DNA from: Ascidiimonas aurantiaca
GTDB taxonomy: Bacteria; Bacteroidota; Bacteroidia; Flavobacteriales; Flavobacteriaceae
DNA length: 64,000 bases
Assembly (NCBI RefSeq): GCF_037646345.1
Contig: NZ_JBBEWR010000008.1
Location: forward strand, 33,444-97,443
Direction of reading: 5' to 3'
This document shows positions 17,367-25,396 of this stretch, piece by piece. The notes under the pieces were generated by a model that saw nothing but the letters and a program-made list of their open reading frames with translations, had not been told where the DNA came from and ran no database searches. Each line of letters opens with the position of its first letter. Within the stretch, counting starts at the first letter, position 1. The position numbers were made by a program, and so were the translations under genes.

Positions 17367-17519
17367 ATGGCAAAGAAAACCGTAGCAACGCTGCAATCCT
17401 CTTCAAAGAGATTGACAAAAGCCATTAAAATGGTTAAGTCTCCCAAGACCGGAGCATATACTTTTGTAGAATCCGTCATGTCTCCTGACGCGGTAAATGA
17501 TTGGTTTAGCAAGAAATAA
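17367..17519 (+). CDS. DUF4295 small protein of the ribosomal operon
   Basis: 50 residues, basic, starting MAKKTVATLQSSSKRLTKAI and ending NDWFSKK. I recognise it as the DUF4295-type protein that follows L28 and L33 in Bacteroidota. It begins 9 bases after L33 and is followed by a terminator. Its composition and position suggest a ribosome-associated role, but no function is established from the sequence. Confidence 0.88.
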   Translation: MAKKTVATLQSSSKRLTKAIKMVKSPKTGAYTFVESVMSPDAVNDWFSKK

Positions 17520-17542
17520 GAGCTTACTAACGAATATATTCA

Positions 17543-17573
17543 AAAAGCTACTTTCCCACGGAAAGTAGCTTTT
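17543..17573 (+). terminator. Intrinsic terminator of the ribosomal operon
   Basis: AAAAGCTACTTTCC (17543-17556) pairs with GGAAAGTAGCTTTT (17560-17573) around CAC, followed by a T-rich tract. Confidence 0.9.
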
Positions 17574-17636
17574 GTTTTTTATCTTTGAAAGATATTAAGA
17601 AAAGTGGCTGCTGTATGGCCCTAAAGTAATTTTATA

Positions 17637-18590
17637 ATGAGTTTGTTCAAAAAAATATTTTCCTCCCAAAAAAAGGAAACACTTGATAAAGGTCTTGAAA
17701 AATCAAAGTCCAGTTTTTTTTCTAAGTTAGGTAAAGCAGTAGCAGGAAAATCGAAGGTGGACGATGAGGTACTCGATAACCTCGAGGAGATATTGGTAAG
17801 CAGTGATGTAGGAGTGAATACCACTCTTAAGATCATTGAGCGTATTGAAGAAAGAGTATCCCGGGATAAGTACCTCGGCACAGACGAGTTGAACTCTATT
17901 TTAAGAGAAGAAATTGCAGGGTTGTTGTCTGAGACCCACACAGGTGAAGAAACTGATTTCGCCATACCTGAAAATAAAAAACCGTATGTAATTATGGTGG
18001 TAGGGGTAAATGGCGTTGGTAAAACCACCACAATTGGCAAGTTGGCACATCAGTTTAAAAAGCAGGGGAAAAATGTAATATTGGGAGCAGCCGATACGTT
18101 TCGTGCTGCAGCAATAGACCAGTTACAAATTTGGGCAGATCGCGTACAAGTACCTATTGTAAAGCAACAAATGGGAAGTGACCCGGCCTCAGTAGCTTTT
18201 GATACCCTTACTTCGGCAAATGCTCAGAATGCTGATGTGGTATTGATCGATACGGCTGGGAGATTACATAACAAGGTAAATCTGATGAATGAACTTTCTA
18301 AGGTGAAAAGAGTAATGCAGAAAGTAGTGCCCGATGCCCCTCATGATGTACTTCTGGTGCTGGATGGTTCTACCGGGCAAAATGCTTTTGAGCAGGCCAA
18401 ACAGTTTACCAAAGCTACCGAGGTCACTTCACTGGCTGTTACTAAACTGGATGGTACAGCAAAAGGAGGGGTGGTCATCGGAATTTCAGACCAGTTCAAT
18501 ATTCCCGTAAAATATATAGGCGTGGGTGAAGGTATTGACGACCTTCAGGTTTTCAATAAATATGAATTTGTAGATTCTTTCTTCAAATAA
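17637..18590 (+). CDS. ftsY: Signal recognition particle receptor FtsY
   Basis: 317 residues, without the long acidic A-domain. A basic N-terminal stretch leads into the N-domain (about 20-110) and G-domain (about 115-317). GTPase motifs: GVNGVGKTTTIGKLA (G1, residues 123-137), DTFRAAAIDQL, DTAGRLHNK (G3), TKLDGTAKGG (G4) and YIGVGEGIDDLQVF. It docks ribosome-bound SRP at the inner membrane. It is just after the L28/L33 operon, beyond its terminator. Confidence 0.97.
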   Translation: MSLFKKIFSSQKKETLDKGLEKSKSSFFSKLGKAVAGKSKVDDEVLDNLEEILVSSDVGVNTTLKIIERIEERVSRDKYLGTDELNSILREEIAGLLSETHTGEETDFAIPENKKPYVIMVVGVNGVGKTTTIGKLAHQFKKQGKNVILGAADTFRAAAIDQLQIWADRVQVPIVKQQMGSDPASVAFDTLTSANAQNADVVLIDTAGRLHNKVNLMNELSKVKRVMQKVVPDAPHDVLLVLDGSTGQNAFEQAKQFTKATEVTSLAVTKLDGTAKGGVVIGISDQFNIPVKYIGVGEGIDDLQVFNKYEFVDSFFK

Positions 18591-18611
18591 GCAGTCTGTT
18601 AAAATACTTGT

Positions 18612-18646
18612 AAAAAACCTCAAAAATCACTTTTTTGAGGTTTTTT
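18612..18646 (+). terminator. Intrinsic terminator after ftsY
   Basis: AAAAAACCTCAAAAA (from 18612) pairs with TTTTTTGAGGTTTTTT, with a 4-5-base loop and a terminal T-run, 22 bases after the ftsY stop. Confidence 0.9.
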
Positions 18647-18826
18647 CTTTAGGATTATATATCTTTAAGAAAAAGCTGAATAATTTGTTTTCTGTATGCA
18701 CAGGAAACCACTTTTCGTATGTCATTCATGATCAAAATATCAGGTACCGGGTTTGTGAATTTTTTTGGGAGTATGATACCAGTTAAAAATGAAAAACAAA
18801 TACAATTGTGAAGAAAACGTTTTAAA

Positions 18827-19831
18827 ATGAAACTTTTAAAGAAGGTTGTTTTTATTTCTGTCATTTTTGCAGTGCTGGTAATGGGAGTGTATATCTTGGG
18901 ACCTCAGGTTGAAAGCCCTGTTATGGAACGTATTCTACCAGAAGTAGAAAGTGACCTTTCCTTACTTGAAAACAAGATCTTAAAGCGAGAGGCCGGGATA
19001 AGCAACCTTAAACCGGGAAATGCTTCCCGAATTGTGTGGAAAGACAGTAGCAAAGCAAAAACACCTTATGCTATTATTTATCTGCACGGTTGGTCTGCCA
19101 GTAGTGAAGAAGGAGCGCCCGTTCATGAATCTATAGCCCGTCGTTACGGTTGCAACCTATACCTCCCGCGTCTTGCAGGGCATGGTATCGAAGAAACTGA
19201 AAACATGTTGTATTTAACAGCTTCTGAATATATGAACTCTGTTAAAGAAGCCCTGGCAGTGGCAAAAAAGCTGGGGAATAAGGTTATAGTACTGGCCACT
19301 TCCACGGGAGCTTCTATGGCACTGTATCTTGCAGGTGATGACCCGGATGTAGCCGGGTTGCTACTCTATTCCCCTAACATAAAAGTGTATGACCCCAATG
19401 CAAAATGGTTATCCCGCCCATGGGGGCTTCAACTAGCCAGATGGGTAACGGGTAGCCGCTATCATACCTATGAGGCCAACGAATTAAAAAGAAAATACTG
19501 GACCACCAAATACAGACTCGAAGCGCTTACTCATTTGCAGGTATTAACACAAAAGACCATGACCCATGACACCTTTCAAAGCGTAACCAGACCCGTTTTT
19601 ATGGGGTATTTTTATAAAGATGAGGCAACCCATGACCAGGTGGTTTCTGTTCCGGCCATGCTTGAAATGTATTCACAACTGGGCACACCGTCACATTTAA
19701 AGAGAAAAAAAGCATTTCCCGAAGCAGGGAATCATGTACTTGCCAGTCATGTAGTTTCCAAAGACCTGAAATCTGTACAAAAAGAAACTTGTATTTTTAT
19801 AGAAGAAATACTAGGTTTAAAACCGTTATAA
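18827..19831 (+). CDS. Membrane-anchored alpha/beta hydrolase
   Basis: 334 residues. An N-terminal hydrophobic segment (about 6-25) is a signal anchor, so the enzyme is probably periplasmic. The fold is marked by IYLHGWSASSEEG (oxyanion strand, about 79-91), the nucleophile elbow ATSTGAS (Ser159) and a C-terminal GNH that supplies the catalytic His. Substrate unknown. The amidase lipoprotein gene follows after 15 bases, so the two may form an operon of envelope hydrolases. Confidence 0.82.
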   Translation: MKLLKKVVFISVIFAVLVMGVYILGPQVESPVMERILPEVESDLSLLENKILKREAGISNLKPGNASRIVWKDSSKAKTPYAIIYLHGWSASSEEGAPVHESIARRYGCNLYLPRLAGHGIEETENMLYLTASEYMNSVKEALAVAKKLGNKVIVLATSTGASMALYLAGDDPDVAGLLLYSPNIKVYDPNAKWLSRPWGLQLARWVTGSRYHTYEANELKRKYWTTKYRLEALTHLQVLTQKTMTHDTFQSVTRPVFMGYFYKDEATHDQVVSVPAMLEMYSQLGTPSHLKRKKAFPEAGNHVLASHVVSKDLKSVQKETCIFIEEILGLKPL

Positions 19832-19846
19832 TTATATATAAAATTT

Positions 19847-21493
19847 ATGAAAAGAATCATCCTCCTCTCCCTGATCTGTTTAACTCTTGCCTGTAAAAAA
19901 GAGCCTTCTGCGGTCATTGAAAAAGTAGTATGGCAACCTTATGATGAAACTACTGAACTAACAGAACAAAAGGAACATGAATTAGCGCGAATGCGTTTCA
20001 AATTACTTAACTCTAAAGTACTTGATAAGAATGAACTTTGGCAGCCTTTCGAAAAAGAACTCTCTGGTTTTGAGACCCGATACGAAGAGTTAAAACCATA
20101 TATTTTGGAACAAAACATCCCTTCCATCCAACAATCAGTTAGTGAAGGCGTGTTTTCCTATGAAGAGCTTACGCTTTTTTATCTATACCGTATTCGCAAG
20201 TTTGAAAGTGATAATGAAAAGTCGTTAAATGCACTTATTTCCATAAACCCCGACGTGCTTAAGCAGGCAAGGAGCTATGAACGTCAAAAAGCCGAAGATG
20301 TGAAATATTCACTGTATGGCATCCCTATTTTGTTAAAAGATAATATTGGCACTTCAGGAATGGCCACCACTGCAGGAGCGTATGCCCTTAAAGATAACTA
20401 TGCAGAAGATGCGTTTATAACAGCCCGTCTCAAAGAAGAGGGAGCTATTATATTAGGTAAACTCAACCTGAGTGAATGGGCATATTATTTTTGTAATGGT
20501 TGTCCACTGGGGTATAGCGCTATGGGAGGGCAAACCTTAAACCCGTATGGGCGTAAACAATTTGAAACCGGGGGTTCGAGTTCAGGAAGTGGAGTAGCGG
20601 TAGCAGCCAATTATGCCGTAGCTGCCATTGGTACTGAAACTTCAGGCTCTATACTATCTCCTTCCAGTCAAAACTCTGTGGTGGGTTTAAAACCTACTAT
20701 CGGCTTACTGAGCAGAACAGGTATTGTACCCATATCAGGAACATTAGATACTCCGGGCCCCATGACTAAAAGTGTAATAGATAATGCTATTCTGTTACAG
20801 GCCATGACAGGTAAAGATCCTTCTGATCCAGCCTCAGTAGCAAATGATATGCAATATACCGAAGGTTTTGCAAATGCTTCTTTAGAAGGAAAACGTTTTG
20901 GGGTACTTACCCCTTTGTTAAAAGATACATTATACCTGAGCGCCATAGAGAAAATAAAAGCAAAAGGAGCAGAAGTTATCGAATTTGAACCGGAAGAAGT
21001 AGATCTGGACGGATTTCTTACCTTGTTGAATATAGACATGAAACACGACCTGCCGGCTTATATGGCTGCACACGCCAAAACCTCTTCAAAATACAATTCA
21101 GTTGACGAGTTGGTTTCGTTTAACCTAAAAGATAGTGTATTACGAATGCCTTATGGGCAGGGGGTTTTTGACCGTATTACGATGGATAGTACAACTCTGG
21201 AGCAACTGGAAATCATTAAAGAAAGGTTAATGAAAAATGGCAGGCATTTCTTTGACACAATGATGAACGCGCATCATTTGGATGCGGTTTTATCCATTAA
21301 CAACTACCATGCATCTTTTGCAGCAGTAGCTCAGTACCCATGCCTTACAGTGCCTATGGGATATAAAAGCAGTGGTGAACCCGCTAACCTTACCTTTATA
21401 GGTAAACCTTTTTCAGAAAATTCCCTTCTCAGCATAGGGTTTGCTTTTGAAAAAAGTACCAGGGCACGAAAAATACCTCCATCATATAACTAA
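19847..21493 (+). CDS. Amidase-signature family lipoprotein
   Basis: 548 residues. A lipoprotein signal ends at the lipobox Cys16 (CLTLAC), so it should be anchored in the envelope. The amidase-signature Ser-cisSer-Lys triad is visible: Lys164 in ILLKDNIG, the Gly/Ser loop GGSSSGSGVAVAAN and nucleophile Ser268 in ETSGSI. The family hydrolyses amides (GatA, fatty-acid amidase, peptide amidase). The lipobox and lack of GatB/GatC neighbours argue against the tRNA amidotransferase role. Substrate unknown. Confidence 0.88.
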   Translation: MKRIILLSLICLTLACKKEPSAVIEKVVWQPYDETTELTEQKEHELARMRFKLLNSKVLDKNELWQPFEKELSGFETRYEELKPYILEQNIPSIQQSVSEGVFSYEELTLFYLYRIRKFESDNEKSLNALISINPDVLKQARSYERQKAEDVKYSLYGIPILLKDNIGTSGMATTAGAYALKDNYAEDAFITARLKEEGAIILGKLNLSEWAYYFCNGCPLGYSAMGGQTLNPYGRKQFETGGSSSGSGVAVAANYAVAAIGTETSGSILSPSSQNSVVGLKPTIGLLSRTGIVPISGTLDTPGPMTKSVIDNAILLQAMTGKDPSDPASVANDMQYTEGFANASLEGKRFGVLTPLLKDTLYLSAIEKIKAKGAEVIEFEPEEVDLDGFLTLLNIDMKHDLPAYMAAHAKTSSKYNSVDELVSFNLKDSVLRMPYGQGVFDRITMDSTTLEQLEIIKERLMKNGRHFFDTMMNAHHLDAVLSINNYHASFAAVAQYPCLTVPMGYKSSGEPANLTFIGKPFSENSLLSIGFAFEKSTRARKIPPSYN

Positions 21494-21507
21494 AATTTAC
21501 AAATCGT

Positions 21508-21780
21508 ATGTCATACCGAAACTTGGTGATCATTACCAAGATCATCTTTTATTATTGTCTTTTTTACATAGGCGTAAAAGTTTATGGTGTTTTTTCCGGA
21601 ATGTGGTTTCTACCCAATATAGTTGTAATATTGCTATTAGCGGTTACAGGAGGTCTGGCGGCATTTTTCATGATCAAAAAAAAATATAACTGGCCCTACG
21701 CCATCGCGGGGATATTAATAATTGTGCTTCTTCGTATATACGAGTCCCGACTCATTTCATACTTATACGAAAACTTCTAA
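21508..21780 (+). CDS. Small membrane protein of unknown function
   Basis: 90 residues with about three hydrophobic helices (roughly 8-27, 33-55, 62-78). I do not recognise a family. It starts 14 bases after the amidase gene on the same strand, so it is probably co-transcribed. The ORF is supported by position, length and membrane-protein composition only. Confidence 0.55.
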   Translation: MSYRNLVIITKIIFYYCLFYIGVKVYGVFSGMWFLPNIVVILLLAVTGGLAAFFMIKKKYNWPYAIAGILIIVLLRIYESRLISYLYENF

Positions 21781-21901
21781 TATTTTGAAAGGAAGGCTTT
21801 GAGATCGTGAATACAGAAAGTACAATGTATAAAACCCCTGTAAAACCTTTAGCGTTCTCTTTTTAGGTTGTATTTTTACGCGCTCAAACAGTAACAGGTA
21901 T

Positions 21902-23206
21902 ATGAGAACCAAATCACTTAAGAAAAATACCATAAATGTAGTAACACTGGGTTGCTCAAAAAACGTATATGATTCAGAGGTATTGATGGGGCAATTACGC
22001 GCCAGTGGAAAGGAAGTTGTACATGAAAAGGAAGGCAATATTGTAGTGATCAACACCTGTGGCTTTATTGCCAATGCAAAAGAAGAGAGTATAAATACTA
22101 TATTAGAATATGTTGACAAAAAAGAGAAGGGAGAAGTAGATAAGGTGTTTGTTACCGGATGCCTCAGTGAGCGATATAAGCCCGATCTTCAAAAAGAAAT
22201 ACCAGATGTAGATCAGTATTTTGGTACAACAGACCTGCCTGTTCTATTAAAAACACTGGGAGCTGACTACAAACATGAACTTATAGGAGAGCGCCTTACA
22301 ACAACCCCGAAGAATTATGCGTATCTAAAAATATCTGAAGGGTGTGACCGCCCCTGTTCATTTTGTGCAATCCCGCTAATGAGAGGGAAGCATCGCAGTA
22401 AGCCTGTAGAAGAGCTGGTAGTAGAAGCAGAGAAACTGGCGGCAAAAGGGGTTAAAGAACTAATTTTGATAGCCCAGGACCTTACATATTACGGCCTGGA
22501 TCTCTATAAAAAAAGAAACCTGGCGGCACTTTTAAAAGAACTGGTTAAAGTAGAAGGCATTGAATGGATACGTTTGCATTATGCCTTTCCGACAGGATTT
22601 CCTATGGATGTACTCGAAGTAATAAAAGAAGAGCCTAAGGTTTGTAATTATATAGATATCCCATTACAACATATCGCAGACCCTGTATTAAAATCCATGC
22701 GCAGAGGGACCACTAAAGAAAAAACAACTAAACTGCTCAGAGAATTCAGGAAGGCCGTTCCTGATATGGCTATTCGTACAACTCTTATTGTGGGTTACCC
22801 CGGAGAAACAGAAGAAGATTTCCAAACCTTAAAAAGCTGGGTGCAAGAAATGAAGTTTGAGCGTCTGGGATGTTTTACCTACAGTCATGAAGAGAACACG
22901 CATGCTTTTAACTTAGAAGACGATGTGCCCGAGGATATTAAGCAGCAGAGAGCCGCAGAGATCATGGATATCCAGTCTCAGATCTCCTGGGAGCTTAATC
23001 AGCAAAAAATAGGGCATACATTTACCTGTATCATAGATCGTAAAGAAGGAGGATATTTTGTTGGCCGTACTGAATTTGATTCACCCGATGTAGATAATGA
23101 AGTGCTTATTGATGCCGCTAAACACTATGTAAAGGTAGGAGATTTTACCAGTGTCAAGATTACATCTGCTTCTGATTTTGACCTTTACGGAGAACCGGTA
23201 GAATAA
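21902..23206 (+). CDS. rimO: Ribosomal protein S12 methylthiotransferase RimO
   Basis: 434 residues. Radical-SAM enzyme that adds a methylthio group to the conserved Asp of ribosomal protein S12. The N-terminal MTTase domain holds three cluster cysteines (Cys18 in LGCSKN, Cys53 in NTCGFI, Cys87 in TGCLSE). The radical-SAM CxxxCxxC is Cys148, Cys152, Cys155 (EGCDRPCSFCAIP). A C-terminal TRAM domain (about 370-430) binds the substrate. LGCSKN and CAIPLMRG favour RimO over MiaB. The last 22 bases overlap the convergent acetyltransferase gene. Confidence 0.95.
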   Translation: MRTKSLKKNTINVVTLGCSKNVYDSEVLMGQLRASGKEVVHEKEGNIVVINTCGFIANAKEESINTILEYVDKKEKGEVDKVFVTGCLSERYKPDLQKEIPDVDQYFGTTDLPVLLKTLGADYKHELIGERLTTTPKNYAYLKISEGCDRPCSFCAIPLMRGKHRSKPVEELVVEAEKLAAKGVKELILIAQDLTYYGLDLYKKRNLAALLKELVKVEGIEWIRLHYAFPTGFPMDVLEVIKEEPKVCNYIDIPLQHIADPVLKSMRRGTTKEKTTKLLREFRKAVPDMAIRTTLIVGYPGETEEDFQTLKSWVQEMKFERLGCFTYSHEENTHAFNLEDDVPEDIKQQRAAEIMDIQSQISWELNQQKIGHTFTCIIDRKEGGYFVGRTEFDSPDVDNEVLIDAAKHYVKVGDFTSVKITSASDFDLYGEPVE

Positions 23207-23733
23207 TTTTTAGTGCAGAATTGCTCCCATTTTTTGCGGGTCAAAACGAATTTTTGATCATAGCAATTTTCATGGGGGTTCCAAAACTCAGATTTGAGTG
23301 TCATAAACTTCATGAGAATCTTGGAGGAAGCTTTATTTTCTTTATTTACATAAGCTACTACCTCTTCTGCCTTATTGTTATCAAAAACAAAGTCAAGCAA
23401 TCCTTTAGTAATTTCAGTACCATATCCTTTTCCCCAGTGAGATTCCAATAAACGGTATCCTATTTCCCATTCGCCATGCGTGTTTTTTATAAAGGCTACC
23501 GTGCCTACAAATGTATCTTTTTGCATTGTGATGGCCCATACATAAAAGTTATTCGCAGCCTCAGAATACCGGCTAATCAGATCTTCGAGTTCTTTTCGGT
23601 TGGTATCACGATCTTTTGGTTCAGACCCCGTGTATTTCATGACTTCCGGGTTACTTTCCATCTCATGAAAAAAAGGCTCGTCCTTCCGGGTCAATACCCT
23701 GACCAATAATCTGGGAGTTTCAAAGATTTTCAT
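23185..23733 (-). CDS. GNAT-family N-acetyltransferase (RimJ/RimL-like)
   Basis: 182 residues. It opens with FETPRLLVRVLTRKDE, the start of the acetyltransferase_3 subgroup, and shows WEIGYRLLESHWGKGYGTEITKGLLDF, covering the acetyl-CoA loop (about 110-125) and ensuing helix. The RimJ/RimL resemblance is suggestive; the acceptor is unknown. Its 3' end overlaps rimO tail to tail, with no terminator between. Confidence 0.87.
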   Translation of the reverse strand: MKIFETPRLLVRVLTRKDEPFFHEMESNPEVMKYTGSEPKDRDTNRKELEDLISRYSEAANNFYVWAITMQKDTFVGTVAFIKNTHGEWEIGYRLLESHWGKGYGTEITKGLLDFVFDNNKAEEVVAYVNKENKASSKILMKFMTLKSEFWNPHENCYDQKFVLTRKKWEQFCTKNYSTGSP

Positions 23734-23814
23734 TTTCAGGGGTTTAAAAGGAATTGCAAGTTAACATTATTTGATACGGTTTTTGATGATTATCTTTGGA
23801 AAAACTTAGTTTTT

Positions 23815-24480
23815 ATGCAGTATCACCTCATTTTTGACATGGATGGTGTTTTGGTTGACAGTGAGCCGTTTCATCAAAGTGTGCTACAATCGGTTTGTGA
23901 CCGCATAGGCATCCGTATCGACAAGCCCTATTATACTACTTTAGTAGGAATGGGAGACCTGCAATTGTGGTCTAAGCTTATAGACGATTTTGATTTGGAT
24001 AAGTCCCCTGACTGGTATATTTCTTTTCATAAAAAACTATTGTATGAAGCACTTCCTTCGGCAGATGTTACGCCCATGCCTTATGTTTTAGATTTAATTG
24101 AGGAACTTGCGGCCCATAACTTCCGGTTATCGTTAGGCTCCTCGTCACCTGTAAAAGTAATAAATACCTTTGTAGAGAAATTAAAAATAGTATCGTATTT
24201 CGATCACCTGGTAAGCCGTGAGCATGTAAGCCAGGGAAAACCACACCCGGATATTTTTCTGGAAGTAGCGAGAAGGTATGGTCTCCCGCCTGAAGAATTT
24301 CTGGTAATAGAAGATAGTTATAATGGAGTATGTGCCGCTACTTCCGCCGGAATGCGATCTGTTGGCTACATTCATCCTAATTCCGGGAAACAGGATCTTT
24401 CCAACGCGGTTATGGTGATAGATAGTTTCTCTTGCATTTCTGCACAACGACTTAAAGAAATGTACACATGCAAAAAGTAA
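23815..24480 (+). CDS. HAD-superfamily phosphatase (beta-phosphoglucomutase-like subgroup)
   Basis: 221 residues. Motif I FDMDGVLVDSE (Asp nucleophile and acid), motif II LGSSSP (about 106), the motif III Lys in GKPHPDIF and motif IV VIEDSYNGVCAA are all present, with a helical cap (about 17-85). Such proteins hydrolyse sugar phosphates or act as beta-phosphoglucomutases. The 3' end overlaps the next gene by 13 bases, so translation is likely coupled. Confidence 0.88.
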   Translation: MQYHLIFDMDGVLVDSEPFHQSVLQSVCDRIGIRIDKPYYTTLVGMGDLQLWSKLIDDFDLDKSPDWYISFHKKLLYEALPSADVTPMPYVLDLIEELAAHNFRLSLGSSSPVKVINTFVEKLKIVSYFDHLVSREHVSQGKPHPDIFLEVARRYGLPPEEFLVIEDSYNGVCAATSAGMRSVGYIHPNSGKQDLSNAVMVIDSFSCISAQRLKEMYTCKK

Positions 24481-25331
24481 AAATTATTGAATGTCCCAGA
24501 GATGCAATGCAGGGCATTAAAGATTTTATTCCAACGGAAGAAAAAGTACGCTATATACAATCTATATTAAGAGTAGGTTTTGATACGGTAGATTTTGGAA
24601 GTTTTGTTTCTCCTAAAGCCATCCCACAAATGGCAGATACGGCTCAGGTGCTTTCACAACTGGACCTGTCTTTCACAAAAAGTAAATTACTGGCGATTAT
24701 TGCCAATGTAAGAGGAGCACAAGATGCTTCCAGGCATCCCGAGATCACTTATCTGGGATATCCTTTTTCCATATCTGAGAATTTTCAAATGCGTAATACA
24801 CATAAAACCATTGCGCAAAGTATAGAAGTACTTAAAGAGATACTGGCTATAGCCCATGCTTCTGATAAAGAAGTGGTAGCCTATCTTTCCATGGGATTCG
24901 GAAACCCTTACGGAGATCCCTGGAATGTAGAAATTGTAGGAGAATGGACCGAAAGACTATCAGCTATGGGGGTTAGAATATTATCCCTTTCTGATACCAT
25001 AGGAAGTTCTACTCCGGAGATCATTACCTATCTTTTTAAAAATCTTGTTCCGAAATACCCTGAAATAGAGTTTGGAGCCCACTTACACACAACCCTTGGT
25101 ACCTGGCATGAAAAGATAGATGCTGCTTTTAAAGCCGGATGCAGAAGATTTGATGGTGCTATTCAGGGGTTTGGCGGATGCCCTATGGCCAAAGACGAGC
25201 TTACCGGGAATATGCCTACAGAAAAACTGTTATCTTATATGAATGTTGAAAAAGCAGATACCGGGTTACATGCCATGAGTTTTGAGAGCGCTTACAATGA
25301 GGCTAGCAAAATTTTCGGCAGGTATCATTAA
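24468..25331 (+). CDS. Hydroxymethylglutaryl-CoA lyase
   Basis: 287 residues. TIM-barrel enzyme splitting HMG-CoA into acetyl-CoA and acetoacetate in leucine breakdown. Evidence: ECPRDAMQG at the N-terminus (substrate and metal region; mammalian enzymes read ExxPRDGxQ), GAHLHTTLG (metal histidines) and catalytic-loop Cys238 in FGGCPMAKDELTGN. It is translationally coupled to the HAD phosphatase upstream. No methylcrotonyl-CoA carboxylase gene is visible nearby. Confidence 0.9.
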   Translation: MQKVKIIECPRDAMQGIKDFIPTEEKVRYIQSILRVGFDTVDFGSFVSPKAIPQMADTAQVLSQLDLSFTKSKLLAIIANVRGAQDASRHPEITYLGYPFSISENFQMRNTHKTIAQSIEVLKEILAIAHASDKEVVAYLSMGFGNPYGDPWNVEIVGEWTERLSAMGVRILSLSDTIGSSTPEIITYLFKNLVPKYPEIEFGAHLHTTLGTWHEKIDAAFKAGCRRFDGAIQGFGGCPMAKDELTGNMPTEKLLSYMNVEKADTGLHAMSFESAYNEASKIFGRYH

Positions 25332-25348
25332 TTTTATCTGATACCATA

Positions 25349-25374
25349 AAAAAACCGACTTTAAAAGCCGGTTT
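25349..25374. terminator. Bidirectional terminator between HMG-CoA lyase and FecA-like genes
   Basis: AAAAACCG..CGGTTTT stem with flanking A and T runs between convergent genes. A second hairpin (GGTATCA/TGATACC, 25321-25345) spans the HMG-CoA lyase stop codon just before it. Confidence 0.8.
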
Positions 25375-25396
25375 TGGTTGTTTTATCGAATACATT

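Noticed and set aside
18655..18864. 69-codon minus-strand frame between ftsY and the alpha/beta hydrolase
   Set aside because: No recognisable family, no promoter, and it overlaps the start of the hydrolase gene. I could not support it as a gene.
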